Assembly: GCA_030533445.1 (NCBI GenBank)
Contig: CM060081.1
Coordinates: 40,017,611 to 40,081,610, forward strand
From: Cyprinodon diabolis
Taxonomy: Eukaryota > Chordata > Actinopteri > Cyprinodontiformes > Cyprinodontidae
Reading direction: 5' to 3'
Length of the DNA stretch: 64,000 nt
This document shows, piece after piece, positions 40,569 through 49,985 of this stretch. The notes below the pieces were generated by a model. The model made no database searches and had not been told where the DNA came from. It worked only from the letters and a program-made list of their open reading frames with translations. Position 1 is the stretch's first letter. Each line of letters starts with the position of its first letter. Both the position numbers and the translations under genes were made by a program.

Positions 40569-41630
40569 ATGACAGAACACTGCGGCCAAACACAAGGCCC
40601 AGCAGACCACCTCCGTCGTCTATTGGAGGAGCGGGAGGCTCAAATCCATGGACATGTTCAGGCTCTCAGTGAGTTAAACACCCACACTGAGTTGCAAAAC
40701 CAAGTAATTCAAAGCCTCGCTAATAGATTGAATAGCGCTAACGCCACGCCGCTAGCACAACCATTTCCGAGTCCAGTCCCTCCTCCGAGGTCACCAGCGG
40801 TGACGTCATCGTCAGAATTCCGACCAAGCCTCCCTGAAAAGTTTTCAGGTAACATTAGTGACTGTAAAGGATTTTTATTTCAATGTCGATTAATCTTCAA
40901 AAATTCCCCTGGCAGTTTTCCCACCGATTATAAGAAGATATCATTTATTTTGTCTCAATTGACCGGAAGAGCCCTGGAATGGGCACAGGCTAGGTTTTCT
41001 TCCGACGAAAGCCTTAGCTGCCAGTACTCCGACTTTATCTCTGAGTTTTCACAAGTCTTCAACCAGGAAACAGATCAAACTGTTGATTCTCGAGCTCTTT
41101 TGAAACTAAGACAAGGAAATTCTTCTGTAGCTGAATTCTCCATTAACTTCCGGGTTAAAGCCGTAGCTTCCGGTTGGAACCAATGTGCTCTTAAGACAGC
41201 ATTTTTTGAGGCTCTCAATGAAAACATAAAGGATGAGCTTACTACCCTTGACGAACCTGCCACTCTTGAGGAATTAATTCACCTGACAATCAGGCTGGAT
41301 AATAGGATTCGAGCCAGAAATAGCTCTAAACCAAGGAATCATGGTCCTTTAAGTTCTGTTTCTGCCTCTAACATTGCACCTGCCTTCTCCTCTTCCACAG
41401 AACCTTTTTCTAAGCCAAGAACTAAGATCCAATCTCTCCCGTTGCCAGTTCAGGCCTCTCATGTGGTTGAAGTGGAGGACGAACCCATGCAGGTTGGACA
41501 TACGAGGCTAACTCCAGAGGAAAGGTTAAGGCGTGTCAGGAGCAAGCTGTGCATCTACTGTGGTGAGAGTGGCCATTTCATTGCCTCATGCCCAGCTAAA
41601 TCAAAAGCCGGGGCCCGTCAGAGGATCTGA
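40569..41630 (+). CDS. gag: Element C Gag polyprotein
   Basis: Intact frame of 353 codons starting at the ATG that straddles the LTR end (MTEHCGQ), the same start as in A and B. N-terminal 60 residues are a likely coiled coil; a Pro/Ser linker follows; then the capsid-like gag block (GFLFQCRLIF, ALEWAQARF, VAEFSINFRV, CALKTAFFEALNENIKDEL), a Ser/Pro-rich linker, an acidic DEPMQVGHTRLTPEER segment and a CCHC zinc knuckle at 41550-41591 (CIYCGESGHFIASC). It ends KAGARQRI. The stop TGA (41628-41630) lies in the loop of an 11-bp hairpin and the pol frame overlaps in the -1 frame from 41600. Forms the particle and packages RNA. Potentially still translated. Confidence 0.93.
   Translation: MTEHCGQTQGPADHLRRLLEEREAQIHGHVQALSELNTHTELQNQVIQSLANRLNSANATPLAQPFPSPVPPPRSPAVTSSSEFRPSLPEKFSGNISDCKGFLFQCRLIFKNSPGSFPTDYKKISFILSQLTGRALEWAQARFSSDESLSCQYSDFISEFSQVFNQETDQTVDSRALLKLRQGNSSVAEFSINFRVKAVASGWNQCALKTAFFEALNENIKDELTTLDEPATLEELIHLTIRLDNRIRARNSSKPRNHGPLSSVSASNIAPAFSSSTEPFSKPRTKIQSLPLPVQASHVVEVEDEPMQVGHTRLTPEERLRRVRSKLCIYCGESGHFIASCPAKSKAGARQRI
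40576..40586 (+). promoter_or_regulatory. Primer-binding site of element C
   Basis: AACACTGCGGC, one base inside the 5' LTR boundary, overlapping codons 3-6 of gag. Complementary to the element's own RNA start (40016-40026). Confidence 0.85.
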
Positions 41631-42093
41631 GGAGTCTGACGGGCCATGTTATTTCTAAAAAATCTCCTCGCCTATTACTTCCAGCCACGCTGATTTTTGC
41701 TGACCAAAACCTCCCTTTATCTGCATTCATTGATTCAGGCTGTGAAAGGAACCTGATTGACTCCAATTTAGTTGAACAACTACAGATTGAAACTGTTCCT
41801 CTAACCCAGCCTCTCTGTGTCTCTGCGATTGATGGAAAGAAGCTTCACCAAGTGACTCACCAGACACAACCCCTCGAACTGTTGGTTTCAGGTAACCATC
41901 GAGAAACCATATCTTTCTTTGTTTTTCCCTCTGCTTGTTCTCCGTTGGTTTTGGGATTTGAGTGGCTGGAACGACATAACCCCCACATAAACTGGACCGA
42001 TCGTCATATTGAGTCTTGGTCGACCTCATGCCATGAGACGTGCCTTCGTTCAGCGGCCCCCGCTGTAAGATCTCCTAGAGGGGGGGGGGGAGA
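41600..42093 (+). pseudogene. pol: Element C protease (pol start)
   Basis: Open in the -1 frame relative to gag from 41600 (an in-frame TAA sits just before, 41597-41599), overlapping the end of gag by 28 bases. It reads a basic linker, LLLPATLIF, then the protease with FIDSGCERNLID (DSG at about 41732-41740), VSAIDGKKLHQVTHQ and VLGFEWLERHNPHINW. Protease is expected to be made as a Gag-Pol fusion by -1 frameshifting. The frame fails in an 11-G run at 42080-42090 that has one more base than the equivalent place in element B. A single G slip, real or technical, would explain it. Confidence 0.88.
41612..41645 (+). promoter_or_regulatory. Gag-stop hairpin, element C
   Basis: Perfect 11-bp stem: arm GGCCCGTCAGA at 41612-41622 and its reverse complement at 41635-41645, loop of 12 bases at 41623-41634 with the gag TGA in the middle. 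A run AAAAG ends five bases upstream. Candidate recoding signal for Gag-Pol. Confidence 0.75.
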
Positions 42094-43767
42094 TGGACTC
42101 TCCTGACCTTACTTCTGTTCCTCCTGAGTACCATGATCTAGCCCCTGTCTTCAGTAAGGTCAGTGCTACGTCCCTCTTCATCTCTTTTAGGAGCAGGTTT
42201 CTTTTTTGTGGGTAAGAAGGATGGATCTCTCAGACCATGTATTGACTACAGAGGTTTGAACCAAATTACTGTTAAGAATAAGTACCCACTTCCTCTACTC
42301 GCTTCTGCCTTTGAACCAGTTCAAGGGGCCACTGTCTTTACTAAGCTCGACTTAAGGAACGCCTATCACCTTCTCAGAATCAGAGATGGCGATGAATGGA
42401 AGACTGCCTTTAAGACCCCTCTGGGTCAATTCGAGTATTTAGTCATGCCTTTTGGTCTAACAAACGCTCCTGCGTGTTTTCAAGCCCTAGTCAACAACGT
42501 TCTCAGAGATTTTTTGAACGTGTTTGTTTTTGTCTACATTGATGACATACTCATTTACTCCAAGGACCTCACAGAACACAAGAAACATGTCCGCCTGGTC
42601 TTACAAAGACTCCTTGAGAATAAACTTTTCGTCAAAGCCGAAAAATGCGAGTTTCACCAACCTTCAGTCACCTTTTTGGGGTTTGTGCTCGAGGGCGGAC
42701 AGGTTAAGCCATCTGAGGATAAGATAAAGGCAGTTTTGGAGTGGCCGGTTCCCGAAAATCGCAAACAGCTGCAGAGATTCCTGGGTTTTGCTAATTTTTA
42801 TCGACGATTCTTCAGGAATTATAGTCAGACAGCTCTACCTCTAACCTCTCTTACATCAGTCAAAATAACCTTCCAATGGTCTCCCGAGGCTCAAACTGCT
42901 TTTGACAAATTAAAGATGTTGTTTTCCAGAGCTCCAGTGTTAATCCAGCCTGATTCATCGAAACAATTTATCCTCGAAGTCGACGCTTCCGACTCAGGAG
43001 TTGGTGCTGTCTTATCTCAGAGACTCGATTCAGACCAAAGAGTTCACCCATGTGCTTTTTTCTCCCGTAGACTCACCTCTGCTGAGCAAAACTACGACGT
43101 TGGTGACCGCGAATTACTGGCCATCAAATTGGCATTAGAGGAATGGAGACACTGGCTTGAGGGAGCAGAACACCCGGTTCTTGTTTGGACAGATCATAAG
43201 AACCTTGCCTATATCCAGTCCGCCAAACAGGCCAATCCTCGACAGTCAAGGTGGTCACTATTTTTCTCACGATTCAATCTCATCATCTCTTACAGACCCG
43301 GATCCAAGAACATCAAACCCGATTCTCTCTCTCGTCTTTATTCCACTGATCAATCTGAGACTCCTGAGCCTGTTCTACCCGCTTCCTGCACTGTTGGGGT
43401 GGTTACCTGGGAGATCACCGATCTAATAAACTCTGCCCTCGCTTCAGAACCAGATCCAGGTAACGGTCCCCCAAACAAGACTTATGTACCTTCTTCTGTC
43501 AGGTCTCGCCTAATTCAGTGGATGCACAATGCCAAATTTGCCGCTCACCCTGGGGTGAGTAGAACCATCAACCTCATTTCAAGACGTTTCTGGTGGCCCA
43601 CTCTACACAGAGATGTTAAGGAGTATGTGCTGGCCTGTTCTACCTGCGCCAGAAACAAGTCCACACATCAACCTCCCTCTGGCCTGTTGCATCCACTTCC
43701 TATTCCTTCTCGTCCCTGGTCTCACATCGCAATCCACTTTGTTACTGGTCTTTCTCACCATTGTTGA
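42093..43767 (+). pseudogene. pol: Element C reverse transcriptase, RNase H and integrase zinc finger
   Basis: From 42093 the linker ([18 protein letters not shown]) is open; at about 42169-42176 sequence corresponding to the N-terminal fingers is lost and the frame shifts. From 42163 one frame of 534 codons covers the rest: [29 protein letters not shown] (first catalytic Asp), [10 protein letters not shown], the YIDD box (42535-42546), thumb, RNase H ([39 protein letters not shown]), the linker, the integrase HHCC finger (AHPG, then YVLACSTC) and the start of the integrase core. There the first catalytic Asp is replaced by His (IAIHFVTGL; codon 43735-43737), and a small deletion with frameshift follows near 43748. 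Active sites of RT and RNase H are intact, but the missing fingers and frame breaks rule out a working polyprotein. Confidence 0.9.
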
Positions 43768-44770
43768 CCGATTTTCCAAGTCCTACCATCTTGTACCCCT
43801 CAGGAAGCTTCCTACAGCTTTTCAGACTGCCCAGATCCTTATTAAACACGTTTTCCGTCTACATGGCATCCCTCAGGAGATTCTTTCCGATCGTGGTCCA
43901 CAATTCATCTCTCAGGTTTGGAAGGCATTTTGTTCAGCCCTCAACTGCAAATCTTCTCTCACCTCAGGTTATCACCCACAGTCCAACGGCCAAACCGAGA
44001 GAATGAATCAACAGCTCGAATCTTCCCTTCGTTGTCTGACCTCTAGTAATCCCTCCGATTGGAGCCAACACCTTCCATGGATCGAATATGCTCACAACTC
44101 TCTAAAGTCCGCTTCCACCGGCCAGTCTCCTTTCCAGGTCAGTCTTGGTTATCAACCTCCACTTTTCCCCGCAGACGAAAGAGAGATTTCGGTCAAATCA
44201 GTCAACCACCACATCCGCCGCAGTCATCGCATCTGGAGAGACACCATAGCCACCCTCAACCGTTCCATGGAGACCACTAAACGTTTCGCTGACTCAAGAA
44301 GACGCCCTGCACCGGTTTACTCCGTCGGTCAGGAGGTATGGCTTTCCACTCGGGACATTCCCCTCAAGGGGATGTCCCGTAAACTCTCTCCCAGATTCAT
44401 TGGCCCCTACAGGATTTCCCAGGTCATAAACCAGTCTGCCGTACGACTACAACTGCCTCCGACTCTTCGAATTCATCCCACATTCCACGTCTCTCAGATC
44501 AAGCCCGTGATCTCCAGCCCTTTGTGCCCTCCGTCCGACTCCCCTCCACCCGCCCTGGAAGTCGATGGACATCCGGCTTTCACCGTCCGCCGGATCGTGG
44601 ACTCCCGTCGGCGAGGTCGTGGCTGGCAGTACCTCGTCGACTGGGAGGGCTACGGTCCGGAGGATCGTCAGTGGGTTCCTGGTTCCTACATCCTCGACCC
44701 ATCCCTCATCGAGGAGTACGAGCGATCCCTCCCATCGACGTCTTCTGGACCGCCAAGAGGCGGTCGTTGA
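43748..44770 (+). pseudogene. pol: Element C integrase core, C-terminus and chromodomain
   Basis: Third frame of pol, from [13 protein letters not shown] to the terminal SGPPRGGR. It contains the second and third catalytic acids ([20 protein letters not shown]), the full helix after them that element B lacks, the GPYRI C-terminal fold, and the chromodomain ([20 protein letters not shown] to WVPGSYILD). The first catalytic Asp lies upstream and is mutated. The stop codon overlaps the start of the polypurine tract. Confidence 0.9.
44748..44765 (+). other. Pre-PPT hairpin, element C
   Basis: GACCGCC, loop AAGA, GGCGGTC. Encodes the last residues of pol (GPPRGGR) and folds perfectly; identical in A, B and C. 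Confidence 0.7.
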
Positions 44771-44781
44771 GGGGGGGGTAC
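44769..44781 (+). promoter_or_regulatory. Polypurine tract of element C
   Basis: GAGGGGGGGGTAC, immediately before the 3' LTR at 44782. Confidence 0.85.
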
Positions 44782-45484
44782 TGTTGGGATCTGGAGCTGT
44801 ACCACCTGTCTCCAGCAGAGTTCACTGTGGATCCTCCTGAGCTGAGCCTTCGTCACACCTGAAACCCATCTCATCATCAGGAGGATCCTCCACCATATAA
44901 GCAGCCCTCAGACCTCGCATCAACGCCGCAGTGTTTATCCAGTTTGGTTAACACCTGAGCCTAACTTCCTCTGTGAAATCTTTGTTGCCTCTAGTCTCCT
45001 AGCTGAAAACTAATTACCTTTGTCTCTGCCTACAGGAAACCTGTTTTTGTCCTGTAAGCTCTGGATGAGCTTAACCTGTCGAGCCTGCCCTCAGAGCCAA
45101 ACCTGAAGAACCTTCTCTGGATTTTCCCATGCTGCTCTGGACTAACAGCTGGAAAACCAAGGTCTGTCCTATCGTTAGATGCAAGACGCTGAAGCTGAAA
45201 CTGAACTCTGCTGAATCAAACAGTCTCTGGAACCAACAGTGCCTCTCTCAAAGCCAAACCCGGATTCTTCAAGGTAGATCTCTGAAGATAACATTTCCAC
45301 ATTCACCAGCTACGTGGCTAACTGAACTGTCTCCTTTCCAGTTACCTGTGAACCAGATCCGCAGAAGTGAACCAGTACCTGACTCTTTCATTGTTCCATT
45401 GTTCAATAAACATTGTTAACTTTTACTCCAGTTTCCGTCTCCGTGGTGTTCTGCATATTGGGTCTTCCTGAACCAATCATGACA
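44782..45484 (+). repeat. Element C 3' LTR
   Basis: 703 bp, nearly identical to the 5' LTR. The self-primer GCCGCAGTGTT is at 44925-44935. Confidence 0.95.
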
Positions 45485-45489
45485 GAAAG
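45485..45489. repeat. Target-site duplication of element C, right
   Basis: GAAAG, identical to 39868-39872. Confidence 0.9.
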
Positions 45490-46330
45490 AAGCTGGAAGC
45501 TCTATTAGAACATATCAGAGATCTGGGGTCAGGGTTAAAGAAGATTGCAGGTTTCAAGCAGAAGGATGATCAGACAGATGAAAGTCTCGACAGGGCCACT
45601 GAACTAAACTGATTCTTCAACAGGTTCAGTTCAGGAACAAACTCAGCATCATACTCTCCTGCCCACAATCCGACATCCCTCCTTTGACCGAAAGCTTCTC
45701 TATTACACCTTAAATGTTTTCATTGATCTTTCTGTTTCAGTTTTTCTCAACAAAATCAGAAAGGGGTGCTGTTCCCTTCCCATTTCACCTGTCTGTCTCT
45801 GGAAGTCCAGTTAAGAGTCAACTAGGGAGACTAAACTGCAATAAGTCACCAGGTCCTGATGGTGTCAGACTCAAAGTCCTGAAGGCCTGTACAGAGCAGC
45901 TCTGTGAGATCCATAGCATCTCTTCAACCTTAAACTAACCCAAGAGATGGTTTCAGCGATGTGGAAGACCTACCTTGTTCCAGTACCAGAGAAACCTCAA
46001 TCCGAAGTCTCCAATGACTATAGACCTGTTTCCCTCACATCCCACATCGTGAAGGTCCAAGAAAGACTTTTCTCAGCAAATAGTTTGCTCAACGCTGTGC
46101 AGTTGTAGGTAAAGATGCCATCATACACCGACTTTAACAAACCCCCTGTCATTTAGACAAGGCAGACAGCCCTGTGAGGATCATGCTTTATGATTTCTCC
46201 CTGTGCATTTAACACTTTCAGCCTGGCACTTTTGAGAAACTCCAGACAACTCAGGTGGAAGCGTCAACAATTACCTGGATCAAGGACTTACTAACAAACA
46301 GATCAGTTTTTTTTAGACTGAATTGTGATC
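45485..46330 (+). pseudogene. LINE reverse transcriptase fragment (Rex1/L2-like)
   Basis: Decayed ORF2. Readable blocks, in shifting frames: KKIAGFKQKDDQTDESLDRA, then an FFNRF block, then LGRLNCNKSPGPDGVRLKVL (the NKSPGPDG motif at the start of the LINE reverse transcriptase), then VSAMWKTYLVPVPEKP and NDYRPVSLTSHIVK (the second RT block). Later parts (a WIKDLLTNR-like block near 46280) are just readable. Stops and indels are frequent. Element C inserted at its left end. Confidence 0.75.
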
Positions 46331-46368
46331 TGTCTAATGAAATAGTTTGCAGCACAGGAGACAAAGAA

Positions 46369-46500
46369 TTAGAATCAGAATTACTTTATTAATTCTTTTG
46401 TTGCAGTATAACCGTTTACAGAAGAGAGAAAAGTATGATTGTCAGTACAAATAAGAATAAAATAAGATAAAGATAAGAATGAAATAAGAAAACTTTAAAA
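46369..46500 (-). repeat. LINE 3'-tail type repeat
   Basis: ATCAGAATTACTTTATTAAT at its start resembles the reverse complement of a common fish LINE/SINE 3' end. Boundaries are uncertain. Confidence 0.4.
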
Positions 46501-47101
46501 AGGAAATAAACTACACACTATAGCTATTGTGCTGTCCTCATCACATGTACTCGATATGACTTGACAGTCAGTTAAACGCCTCCTTAACATCAAGACTCTG
46601 AAGACAGATGACTCCTTGTCCACAGGTTTATTGAAGTCGTAAGGAAGGTGAAACAACGATGCTACCAAAGGCATAAGAAGTTTGCAGATGTTGCTGGATA
46701 AACTTGACAACAAAATTTTATTCTGTAGCATGTGCATTTTACTTCCTGATTACCTCATTCTACATCCTATGTGACAACTTCCTGTTACCAGGCTTCAGTG
46801 TTTCTTAAAGTGACAGCACTACCTCACTGATACTTAAAGATAACCTTAATAACAAATGAAAAAATGAACATAAAATTTGCTCATAACAATACAGCTATTA
46901 GATTTTATATCTGAAAAACATATTTAAGTGTCTTCTGTATTTCATACACATGGCCCTGATCTCAAAAACAAAAATCATAAAAAATAAAATGCATGATTAC
47001 ATAGGCACAAACAATACTATTGTTAATTATATGTGTGTTTTATAGTGTAGATTTTTTTTGGTACATTTCCTATGAATCAGTAAATCCAGTTTATTTGAAT
47101 C
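46501..47101. other. Intergenic DNA, nothing recognised
   Basis: No gene or family recognised; the 80-codon minus frame 46495-46737 has no known motif. Confidence 0.4.
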
Positions 47102-47740
47102 TGTTAGGAATCCAGTTTGTGTGGGTTGTGTTTTTGTGCCTTTCTTCCCTCCACCACCGGGTGGTGCCCTGTCCTCGTTGGTCCTCTCAAACACATGCGG
47201 TTGACTCATCACTGAGGACTATTTGAGCCATGGACTGTCATTACCTTGGTGCCAAAGTGTTTGCCAGTTTTGGGTACTCTAGCCAAGCTGAGTTTTGCTG
47301 AGTCTAACTTAGTCTTTGTCTTTTCGCTGAGCCTAACCTACCTTTTGTCTTTGCCTTTTTGGCAGGAAGCCTTCCTGCAAGCTGGATGTTTGGCCTTCTC
47401 CCCCTGGAAGGATTGTTTGAGTCTCTCACTGAGCAGGGAATAAACCTCCACAAGTTCCGTTCAAGTCCTCCTGGATTCCCAAGTGACAGTACACTCAGTA
47501 GCTCCACTGGGTCTAACCAAGTCTATACCTGTCCGGCCTCCAACGAGTCTCAACCTCTGGAATACCCACACCGACTGGATTCAGGGAGAAAAGTTTTCTC
47601 CACTAACGTGAGTCCCGTTTTCTCTGTCTCCAAGTCATCGTTCAAAGTTCCCACGGATCCTGAGCTAACCAGTGATACTTCCCTTCCCTCTTCCAGTTCC
47701 AGTATACTGCACTGAGTGCATTACTGATTCACCATGTATT
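47102..47740 (+). mobile_element. Partial LTR related to the element C family
   Basis: Begins TGTTAGGAATCC. The order of words GAGCCTAACCT, TTTGTCTTTGCC and CAGGAAGCC parallels GAGCCTAACTT, TTTGTCTCTGCC and CAGGAAACC in LTR C. The interior is C/T-rich in the same way. The 3' end with polyadenylation signal and CATGACA was not found, so it is truncated or decayed. Frames in it (47359-47715 + and others) are not genes. Confidence 0.5.
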
Positions 47741-49509
47741 ATGTATGTTAAAATTCTTAAGCTCTCAATCGATTTTTTTTCTCTAACTTTGTTGGGAATA
47801 TATCCACTGTTGCACAAGCAGCGCAAGTAATTTTGGTTAGTTTAACGTGGTTTCTATAAGAAAGTGGTTTTCTTCTATTTACAGGACAAAAATATTCCAG
47901 GTTAGAACAATTCAGTAAAACGTCAAGAATTGGTGTATTTAGAAAATGTGTTTGAGACACATCCACAACAATCTTATGATGCTTGATGATTTATTAATAT
48001 TTCATCACCTGCACTAAGATTTATTGCTTTAGAAATGATCCCAGTGTTTAAAATAGATGTCAGCAGGAACACAAGTTTAAAACAATTCTGAAATAAATAA
48101 AAAAACTCTACTTTTCTATGAAAAATAAATTCAAAATATGCTTTAAACTTACTAAAGGTAGAATGAGTCTGCACTAAACCATGTGTAGAAAACAACTGTA
48201 TTGATTTTTAGTAAAATTTTATTTGGTGTTATGGAAATATCTCCTTTATAATATAATAAAACAACCACCCAGTGTGCTGTATTACTGTGAAACTGGGTTA
48301 TTTAAATAAAGAGCACTTTACTTCACCCCTCCAAGCTAAATATTGTGGTCCCACATCTGTTGCCTCTGAGCCTGAAGGCCTTCTTTACAAATCTGAGAAT
48401 GGTTTTAGGGAAGTGATTGTTTTGTTGTTCTGTGTAAAAGATGGAAAGCTTTCAGCTGCATACTGTTGTCTACAAACCTCTTTAGTGAGTGAATGGGATT
48501 GGATTCTTCTTATATCGTAAAAAGCTGCAGAAAACGACTTAATTTTGCAGCCAACATTGAATGTTTGTCTAAGTATGAGTTTTCTATGCCCTCCAATCAT
48601 TTTCCTGTATTTTTTTGTCCACATCATCTTCATCAGTCTTAATTCAAACATCATAATTTTCTCAACACTTTCAGAAATTCAATTCATTAACCTTCTGTCA
48701 TGTAATAAATGATCTCCTTGGCCTTTTAGAGAAATAATTATGCAAAAAACATTGAAGGGTAATCATAAATTCTCCTTCTCCCAGATCTTATGCTCCCAAC
48801 CCCTCATACTTTTTGTTAATTTGCAGCATTTAGCTATTTTTTTCAAGCTCTTTTTACTTATTTCTGAAAACAAACTATTCAAAAAAGCACCATAAAAAGA
48901 AGAGCCAAAAGTGCAGAAACTAGTTGAATATCAGGGTACGCCTTTCCATTCTTCACTCAAAGAGCTTTTTGTGTTATATGACAGAAAAATAACTCTGCAT
49001 CAATTGTGCCAGTTAATCATTATTGTCATTTCTAGGAAACTTTGTTATTGTTTAGTTCCAGCTTTTAAAATGTGATGACTAGGACTGTCACACATAGTTT
49101 GAACAAGATATTTGAAAAGAAATATGAATGACACATTTAATCAATCAAAAGAAAGACTGCTGCCCTGTCTCAGATTTGAAACAGTGTTGCAGTTTCTTTA
49201 AAATGTGCTGCTTCAGTTGTTATATTTCAGAGGTCCATCATAGTAAACGTTTCATACGCCTTTATCATTTGCTATATTAAAATAAAAATGAATTATGTTT
49301 TGTCATCATCATAGCCTCCCGCATAACATTCCTGAAATCCTGTATGGATATCTGAACATTTATCTGTCTGTCACATTTATATCTGCTCCCCTGTGTTGTA
49401 TTAAGGAAAGGTTTTCTTGTGAGCCATGCTTCAAGAATATAAAAAGATGTAAAAAGCAACTTTAAAATTGCATTTCTGATTCTTTTAATAACAATAAGAA
49501 GGGGGAGCT
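47741..49509. other. Intergenic DNA, nothing recognised
   Basis: AT-rich; the frames 48272-48520 (+) and 48385-48654 (-) overlap and neither has a recognised motif. Confidence 0.4.
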
Positions 49510-49985
49510 GCAGCCCTACCAGCTCCCTACGTCTGCGGTTGTGAGGCTGGTTGGATGTACTGTTAAATTCTCTGAAACGCCTCTGGAGATGGCTTATGGT
49601 AGAGAAATAAAAATTAAATACACGAGCAACAACTGGTTAACATTCCTGTTGTTAGAATGTCAATTGCACGCTCCCTCAAACACTTTGTGCGACACTTTGT
49701 GATAAAACTGCACCTTTCAGAGTGGCCTTTTTATTGTGGGGAGTCTAGGGCACACCTGTGCACTAATCATGGTGTCTAATCAGCATCTTGATATGGTACA
49801 CCTGTGAGGTGGGATGGATTATCTCATCAATGGATAAGTGCTCACTATCGTAGATTTAGACTGGTTTATGAACAATATTTGAGGGAAATGGTGATATTGT
49901 GTAAGTGGAAAGAGTTTTAGACCTTTGAGTTCATCTCATAAAAAAGGAGAAAACCAAAGTGTTGTGTTTATAGTAAAGGAGAGCC
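49510..49985 (+). mobile_element. Old fish interspersed repeat
   Basis: Carries a chain of words known to me from a widely dispersed fish repeat: CTGAAACGCCTCTGGAGATG, CAATTGCACGCTCCCTCAAA, AGAGTGGCCTTTTTATTGTG, GGCACACCTGTGCACTAATC, ACACCTGTGAGGTGGGATGG and GTGTTGTGTTTATA. I cannot assign its class. No open frame. Confidence 0.5.

Larger units (their letters stand above)
39873..40574 (+). repeat. Element C 5' LTR
   Basis: 702 bp, TGTTGGGATCTGG to CCAATCATGACA. U3 is about 143 bp, R runs from 40016 to about 40520, and U5 is about 55 bp, if the transcript start and polyadenylation signal are placed correctly. Confidence 0.95.
39873..45484 (+). mobile_element. Element C: sushi-type Ty3/gypsy retrotransposon, youngest copy
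   Basis: 5612-bp element with two almost identical LTRs (702 and 703 bp; about six substitutions and one single-base indel by hand count, under 1 per cent), a perfect 5-bp duplication, intact gag and a nearly complete pol with breaks at a G run (42080-42090), at a reverse transcriptase deletion (about 42169-42176) and in integrase (about 43748). It has the best preserved signals: TATA, self-primer, primer-binding site, gag-stop hairpin, pre-PPT hairpin and PPT. It belongs to the chromodomain-bearing Tf1/sushi branch, whose gag gave rise to mammalian PEG10/RTL genes (family knowledge). It inserted into an older LINE. Confidence 0.96.

Noticed and set aside
41610..41616. GGGGCCC as a -1 frameshift slip site in element C
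   Set aside because: It has the letter pattern G-GGG-CCC but the gag codons fall as GGG GCC C, so the heptamer is out of phase, and A (GGGGTCC) and B (AGGGCCC) do not keep it.
42524..44862. Additional frames inside element C in other phases (42524-42727, 43157-43426, 44059-44280, 44524-44862 and similar in A and B)
   Set aside because: They overlap the recognised gag, RT and integrase frames and translate into Pro/Ser/Arg-rich shadows of them.
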